NCBI RefSeq assembly: GCF_036784765.1
Contig: NZ_CP136651.1
Coordinates: forward strand, 62,001-126,000
DNA from: Novosphingobium sp. ZN18A2
GTDB taxonomy: Bacteria > Pseudomonadota > Alphaproteobacteria > Sphingomonadales > Sphingomonadaceae
Length of the DNA: 64,000 nucleotides
Reading direction: 5' to 3'
Shown piece after piece: positions 63,515 through 64,000 of the stretch (positions are counted from its first letter, which is position 1; each line of letters begins with the position of its first letter). The position numbers and the translations under genes are program-made. Below the pieces are notes generated by a model. That model did not search any database and was not told the DNA's origin. It saw only the letters and a program-made list of their open reading frames with translations.

Positions 63515-64000
63515 TCTCTCCCTCCCGCCTGTGGGAGGGGGAGATCACGCGCCAGCGTCACGAACGAGTACGCCGGGCGGCCATCCTGCGCCGGCTGGTC
63601 CTCTCGCGCCACTTCGCGCCATTCGGCGCCCAGGGCGTGCATATGCGTGTCGCCCGCATAGTCTGCATGAACCTCGGTCAGCTCGACACGGTGCGCAAGC
63701 GGCAGGAACAGGTCAAAGACCTGCGCCCCGCCAACCACGCAGACCTCTCCGCTTCCCGCGAGTTCGAGCGCGTCACCCACCGTGCGCACCACCTCCGCGC
63801 CTTCGGCCTGCCAGCCATCGTCGCGGGTAAGCACGATATGCCGGCGCCCCGGCAAGAGGCCCGGCAGCGAATCGAATGTCTTGCGCCCCATGATCATGGG
63901 GCGTCCCATCGTCAGCGCCTTGAAGTGCTTCAGGTCCGCCGGGATATGCCACGGCAATCCGCCATCGGCGCCGATCGTGCCGTTAGCGGCGCGGGCATAG
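63511..64000 (-). CDS. folA: dihydrofolate reductase (5' end outside window)
   Basis: The first codons lie beyond the right edge. The visible frame reads ARAANGTIGADGGLPWHIPADL, the DHFR N-terminal pattern, then GRKTFDSLP, GAQVFDLFLPLA and EVHADYAGDTHM. It reduces dihydrofolate to tetrahydrofolate with NADPH. It is the first gene of a folA-ribF-ileS-lspA-DUF3035 run with short overlaps. The visible part corresponds to nearly the whole protein. Confidence 0.93.
   Translation of the reverse strand, partial: YARAANGTIGADGGLPWHIPADLKHFKALTMGRPMIMGRKTFDSLPGLLPGRRHIVLTRDDGWQAEGAEVVRTVGDALELAGSGEVCVVGGAQVFDLFLPLAHRVELTEVHADYAGDTHMHALGAEWREVAREDQPAQDGRPAYSFVTLARDLPLPQAGGRE

Overview
The window is 64 kb of high-GC, gene-dense alphaproteobacterial chromosome. 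It most resembles the order Sphingomonadales (Sphingomonas, Novosphingobium or Erythrobacter type). The evidence is family content and gene order: argD-argF, glnK-amtB, rpmI-rplT, pheS-pheT, a DUF3035 lipoprotein next to lspA-ileS-ribF, and methionine synthase split into two genes behind metF and an ArsR-methyltransferase fusion. This assignment is an inference; no rRNA or tRNA gene was found. Most neighbouring genes are packed with 1-8 bp ATGA- or GTGA-type overlaps, so many are probably translationally coupled.

Layout. 1-8.1 kb: arginine biosynthesis (argD, argF, perhaps hslO at the edge), a glycine/RGG-rich double cold-shock protein, a TerC membrane protein operon (DUF442 phosphatase-like protein, small membrane protein, fatty acid hydroxylase), and glnK-amtB behind a near-perfect sigma-54 promoter. 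8.3-10.75 kb: a complete IS1595-family (ISXO2-like) element of 2445 bp with 25-bp terminal inverted repeats and an 8-bp target duplication. Besides the transposase it carries a GIY-YIG nuclease-like gene, a HEPN-like gene with an RNxxxH motif, and two short reverse-strand ORFs. 10.75-20.3 kb: a nuclease-fold protein, a hydrolase, an epimerase, prfC, an SDR, pheT-pheS and an AraC regulator. 20.3-29.9 kb: rplT-rpmI, a DUF2147 protein, bfd-bfr iron genes, a CoA-transferase, small membrane proteins, a beta-helix protein, an SPFH/ribbon-helix-helix operon and recQ. 30-35.7 kb: a methionine-cycle operon (ArsR-methyltransferase regulator, metF, metH N-terminal part, metH C-terminal part) with a perfect inverted-repeat operator. 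35.9-44.6 kb: two lipoproteins, then an IclR regulator divergent from a six-gene acyl-CoA operon. That operon has two acyl-CoA dehydrogenases, one resembling methylsuccinyl-CoA dehydrogenase, plus a class III CoA-transferase, a thiolase, an SDR and a MaoC/HTD2-like hydratase. 44.6-48.6 kb: arfB, an RluA-type synthase, an aminotransferase and a pabB-pabC fusion. 48.7-54.2 kb: a HerA-like ATPase, then a two-component system downstream of a five-EF-hand secreted protein, then cupin and VOC genes. 54.2-64 kb: two proline-specific peptidases, a thioesterase, a DUF3035 lipoprotein, lspA, ileS, ribF and folA (cut by the window end).

The least ordinary parts are the passenger-gene IS element, the acyl-CoA operon, the EF-hand/two-component operon, the SPFH/RHH operon with an upstream palindrome, and the RGG-like cold-shock protein. 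The rest is core metabolism and translation.
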